Assembly (NCBI GenBank): GCA_017646185.1
Contig: JAGCNA010000087.1
Span: 1 to 7,368, forward strand
Origin: Clostridia bacterium
GTDB lineage: Bacteria; Bacillota; Clostridia; Oscillospirales; CAG-382
DNA length: 7,368 nucleotides
Direction of reading: 5' to 3'
Below are positions 5,012 to 7,368 of the stretch, in pieces. How positions within the stretch are numbered: position 1 is the first letter of the stretch; every line of letters begins with the position of its first letter. Below the pieces are notes generated by a model that ran no database searches, was not told where the DNA came from, and worked only from the letters and a program-made list of their open reading frames with translations. Made by a program: the position numbers and the translations under genes.

Positions 5012-7282
5012 ATGGCTTTTGATAAGCAGAGCTTGAAAATGCTCCGACAAAGGTTTGTTCAACGTTTTTTTACTCTGAATTGGATTACCGCCTTGTGGTC
5101 GGTAGCACTGTTTTTTGTTTTCCCTTTGCCCGCTATATTGAATTTTACCGATCTCCAGCCGCCGGTGTCACACATAGCGACAACGATACAAAGCGTCGCG
5201 GAAGATCAGGTTCGTGTGGCGTCTGTCTTTTCCATTATTATGGCGGCACTTACCACAAATGCATTCAATTACCTTAACTCCAAAACACAGCTTGACTTTT
5301 TCCATTCGCAACCGGTTTCCCGTAAGGAGCTGTTTTTTAAAAACTATTTTGCCGGTTGGCTGTCCTTTGCCGCCCCGCTTACGATAGCAGTTTTCCTTGA
5401 AGCGGCAATTATATGCCTGTTTAACGGTTTTTTGGTTCAGCCTCTTATGGCTGTGCTGCTGGGATATATTGGATGCGTTCTCGTATATTTCGCGGTAAAC
5501 GCGTTGTTTACGTTAGCTGTAATGCTGTGCGGAAAGCGGATCACCGCTTTGCTTACGGGAATATTTTTGTGTATCACCCCTTATGCGATAGTTTATATAA
5601 TCGGCGAATACTTTTTTATGATGTCGGAAACATACACGAGCATATACGTGACATCGTTTGAAATGATAAACTCTTGTTTTCATCCCTTTGTTTCCGTATA
5701 TGAGGTTTTCTCCAATTCGCACGGTATAACAGAACTTTTTACCCCGCCGAACATGCAGGGCGCTGTTTGGATGCAGGTGATGTGGGCGATATTATCCGCC
5801 GCAATCGTAATAATTTCATTGTGGTTGTACACCCGCCGAAAAAGCGAGGATGCGGGAAAAGCATTTATCTACCCCAAAGTAATACCTTTTATACGGTATC
5901 CCGTTATAATCTTTTTCGCTTGGTACGGGGGAATTATATTTGAAGAATATGCAGACGGGTATTTCTGGAAGATTTTCGGAATCTGTATATCCGGCATAGT
6001 ATCCTTCTTCGTTTTCAGCTTTATAGAAAAACGCGGATTCCGTAACGCGCTTCGCTCTTGGTGGCGGCTTTTGATTTCTGCCGGCGTGTATATCGGATGC
6101 GTTTTGCTGATATTTGCCTGCGCTCTGCTTTTTGACAGGAGAACGGCAAAGGACGAAAACATAGTCGCCATAGACGTGGACTATATTTCCTACGTGGAAT
6201 ACTATTTTCGTGGCGACGAATATGAATTCCCCAGAAACGAAGCTTATAACGACAAAGTCAAAGAAGGGTATACCGTTACGGAGCCCGCAAACATAAAAAC
6301 CGTTAACGCGTTGGTTAAAAACTGTGTTAAGGCGATGTCCGAAAATGGCGTACACACGGACAATAAGCTGAACGACGAAGAGATACCCGCCGGAGCAATG
6401 CTGGAGCTGCGGGTGATGATACACACAAAAAACGGCAGCTTTGAGCGTACCTACAGCATCTTTTGTAACGCCGACGGTGAAACTGAAAAGCTGATAAACG
6501 ATTTCTCCCACAATTCGGAAGCCGTTTTTGCTGCGGAAAAGCAGAATTTTTTAAGTATTGATACCACGGCAGAGAATTTTAAATTCACTTATTATGAATA
6601 CCACATCGATTACCAAGAGATGATGATGCCTGCGGGCGAAGCCAAACGTATGTACGAGGCAATAAAAAAGGATATTGAAAATGCCGTGTGCTCCGATTAT
6701 GAGGAGCTTCCGGTAAACTACGTTAAATTTCAGTATTCCTATACCGATTCGAACAACGAAAGGCGCAGTGAATCCAAAACCATACCCGTATTCAGCTCCT
6801 ATGAAAATGCTTTGGCGGTAGTGAGAGACGATTTTAAACCCTATACCGGGATCTCCTGGTGGCAATACATAGGACACTTCGACCTTAACGTTCTCAAAGA
6901 CGGAAAAGCAACTCTTACAACGGAAAATAACGCTTATGAAATAGGTCGTGAAATAGGAAAATATTACGGGGAACGGGACGCTAAAAATCAAACCGGCTAC
7001 ACCGAGCCCGAAACCGACAAAGCAGGGCATAACAATTATACCGATGCGTTCAACGAAGGCTTACAAAAGGGCTATGATGAAGCTTATGCCGAAATCGGAG
7101 ATGCTTTTACGCCCGGCTACGAAGAAGGTTATCAGTACGGATTAAGGATCGGGGCAAATTATGCCGAATATGAAAAAGGCGCCGAACCTCCCGAAAGAGA
7201 AAAACCGCAAACCGAGTTCCGTGAAGGCTACAATCAAGGCTTTATCGACGGATTTAAAAACGCATACGATGCAAACACTTAA
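5012..7282 (+). CDS. ABC-2-like permease with large soluble C-terminal domain (YtrC/D, DUF6449-like)
   Basis: A 756-aa membrane protein. The start is the ATG at 5012, 8 nt after AGAAAGGAG (4995-5003) and downstream of the promoter; the frame stays open upstream to 4679, but that part crosses the promoter and the opposite gene. About eight or nine hydrophobic segments span residues 21-45, 66-84, 113-138, 145-173, 178-203, 251-273, 292-310, 318-338 and 352-374. The loop after the second segment, YLNSKTQLDFFHSQPVSRKELFFKNY in sense (87-112), is the typical 'SLP-x-R-x-x-L' signature of this permease class. Residues 375-640 are a soluble domain similar in style to DUF6449, and 645-752 hold repeated Gly-X3 blocks rich in Tyr. 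Such permeases work with a separate ATPase under a GntR regulator; in Bacillus the Ytr system responds to cell-wall stress. Here the permease is first and the GntR gene follows by 19 nt. Which molecule is exported or sensed cannot be read from the sequence. Family assignment is from pattern recall. Confidence 0.87.
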   Translation: MAFDKQSLKMLRQRFVQRFFTLNWITALWSVALFFVFPLPAILNFTDLQPPVSHIATTIQSVAEDQVRVASVFSIIMAALTTNAFNYLNSKTQLDFFHSQPVSRKELFFKNYFAGWLSFAAPLTIAVFLEAAIICLFNGFLVQPLMAVLLGYIGCVLVYFAVNALFTLAVMLCGKRITALLTGIFLCITPYAIVYIIGEYFFMMSETYTSIYVTSFEMINSCFHPFVSVYEVFSNSHGITELFTPPNMQGAVWMQVMWAILSAAIVIISLWLYTRRKSEDAGKAFIYPKVIPFIRYPVIIFFAWYGGIIFEEYADGYFWKIFGICISGIVSFFVFSFIEKRGFRNALRSWWRLLISAGVYIGCVLLIFACALLFDRRTAKDENIVAIDVDYISYVEYYFRGDEYEFPRNEAYNDKVKEGYTVTEPANIKTVNALVKNCVKAMSENGVHTDNKLNDEEIPAGAMLELRVMIHTKNGSFERTYSIFCNADGETEKLINDFSHNSEAVFAAEKQNFLSIDTTAENFKFTYYEYHIDYQEMMMPAGEAKRMYEAIKKDIENAVCSDYEELPVNYVKFQYSYTDSNNERRSESKTIPVFSSYENALAVVRDDFKPYTGISWWQYIGHFDLNVLKDGKATLTTENNAYEIGREIGKYYGERDAKNQTGYTEPETDKAGHNNYTDAFNEGLQKGYDEAYAEIGDAFTPGYEEGYQYGLRIGANYAEYEKGAEPPEREKPQTEFREGYNQGFIDGFKNAYDANT
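6944..7279 (+). other. Gly-X3 repeat blocks in the permease C-terminus
   Basis: Glycines recur every fourth residue in several blocks of the 756-aa protein: 645, 649, 653; 683, 687 (then Ala691); 702, 706, 710, 714 (then Ala718); 739, 743, 747 (then Ala751). Many glycines are followed by Tyr or Phe (EGYxxGF style). This is a helix-packing pattern like that of the Yae1/deca-GX3 motif. The blocks are separated by Pro/Glu/Asn-rich linkers, so they look like three or four short helices sharing one sticky face. Read directly from the translation; the structural meaning is inferred. Confidence 0.7.
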
Positions 7283-7301
7283 GAAAGGAGATGTATTTAT
7301 T

Positions 7302-7368
7302 TTGCTCCATATTGATTACACCGCATCCCAGCCCTTACACCAGCAGATCGAAGAGCAGATATGCTCCC
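7302..7368 (+). CDS. GntR-family transcriptional regulator (YtrA-like), N-terminal fragment, cut by the window end
   Basis: Only 22 codons are present. The translation MLHIDYTASQPLHQQIEEQICS fits the N-terminus of GntR regulators of the YtrA subfamily, which usually opens with a short strand (IDY), then 'xPIYxQIxxQI' leading into the winged helix-turn-helix. The start is placed at TTG 7302, 11 nt after AGAAAGGAG (7282-7290). That ribosome site overlaps the last base of the permease stop codon, so the two genes are transcribed together. YtrA-type proteins are short repressors of ABC transporter operons, so autoregulation through 4968-4988 is expected. Most of the gene, including the DNA-reading helix, lies outside the window, which limits certainty. 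In most known operons of this type the regulator comes first, before the ATPase and permease; here it comes second. Confidence 0.8.
   Translation, partial: MLHIDYTASQPLHQQIEEQICS

Noticed and set aside
5816..6511. 231-aa open frame on the - strand
   Set aside because: Antisense shadow of the permease, with no recognisable motif or ribosome binding site.
7291..7368. ATG at 7291 as the start of the last gene
   Set aside because: It is in a different frame from the GntR-like sequence, lies directly on the ribosome binding site, and gives a Pro/Ser/Arg-rich peptide without family features.

Overview
The window looks like chromosomal DNA of an anaerobic Gram-positive bacterium of the Clostridia type; this is an inference from gene content. 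Supporting signs are two lipobox signal peptides with Ser/Pro/Glu-rich linkers, strong AGAAAGGAG ribosome binding sites, TTG start codons, near-consensus sigma-A promoters and a GntR/ABC-permease operon of the YtrA kind. Secreted proteins that keep many cysteines fit an anaerobe. No phage, CRISPR or complete insertion sequence is visible.

Layout, left to right. (1) 1-204, + strand: C-terminal end of an aldose 1-epimerase (galactose mutarotase). (2) 205-395: a spacer with a 7-nt tandem repeat, a perfect hairpin and a clear promoter. (3) 396-2006, +: a 536-aa lipoprotein of unknown function that appears to contain two tandem copies of one beta-rich module, closed by an intrinsic terminator. (4) 2007-2454: a 448-bp gene-free stretch between convergent genes, dense in palindromes, with two copies of a GAGGACGTC-containing repeat and a 280-bp segment bounded by 23-bp imperfect inverted repeats, whose right end touches the stop codon of the next gene. 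(5) 2455-4809, - strand: a large (784 aa) family 5 solute-binding lipoprotein with no transporter genes next to it in this window. (6) 4810-5011: a divergent promoter region with one sigma-A promoter for each flank and a symmetric operator candidate near the rightward start. (7) 5012-7282, +: a 756-aa polytopic ABC-2-like permease with a large soluble C-terminal domain that ends in Gly-X3 repeats. (8) 7302-7368, +: the first 22 codons of a GntR-family regulator, cut by the window edge.

How the genes relate. The permease and GntR gene form one operon, 19 nt apart, probably continuing to an ATPase beyond the edge. The regulator is likely to act on the operator at 4968-4988, as in YtrA-type envelope-stress ABC operons. 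The epimerase, the duplicated lipoprotein and the solute-binding protein look like independent units. The points most worth a second look are the Gly-X3 tail of the permease, the duplicated lipoprotein, and the inverted-repeat-bounded intergenic element that seems to supply the terminator of the solute-binding protein gene.
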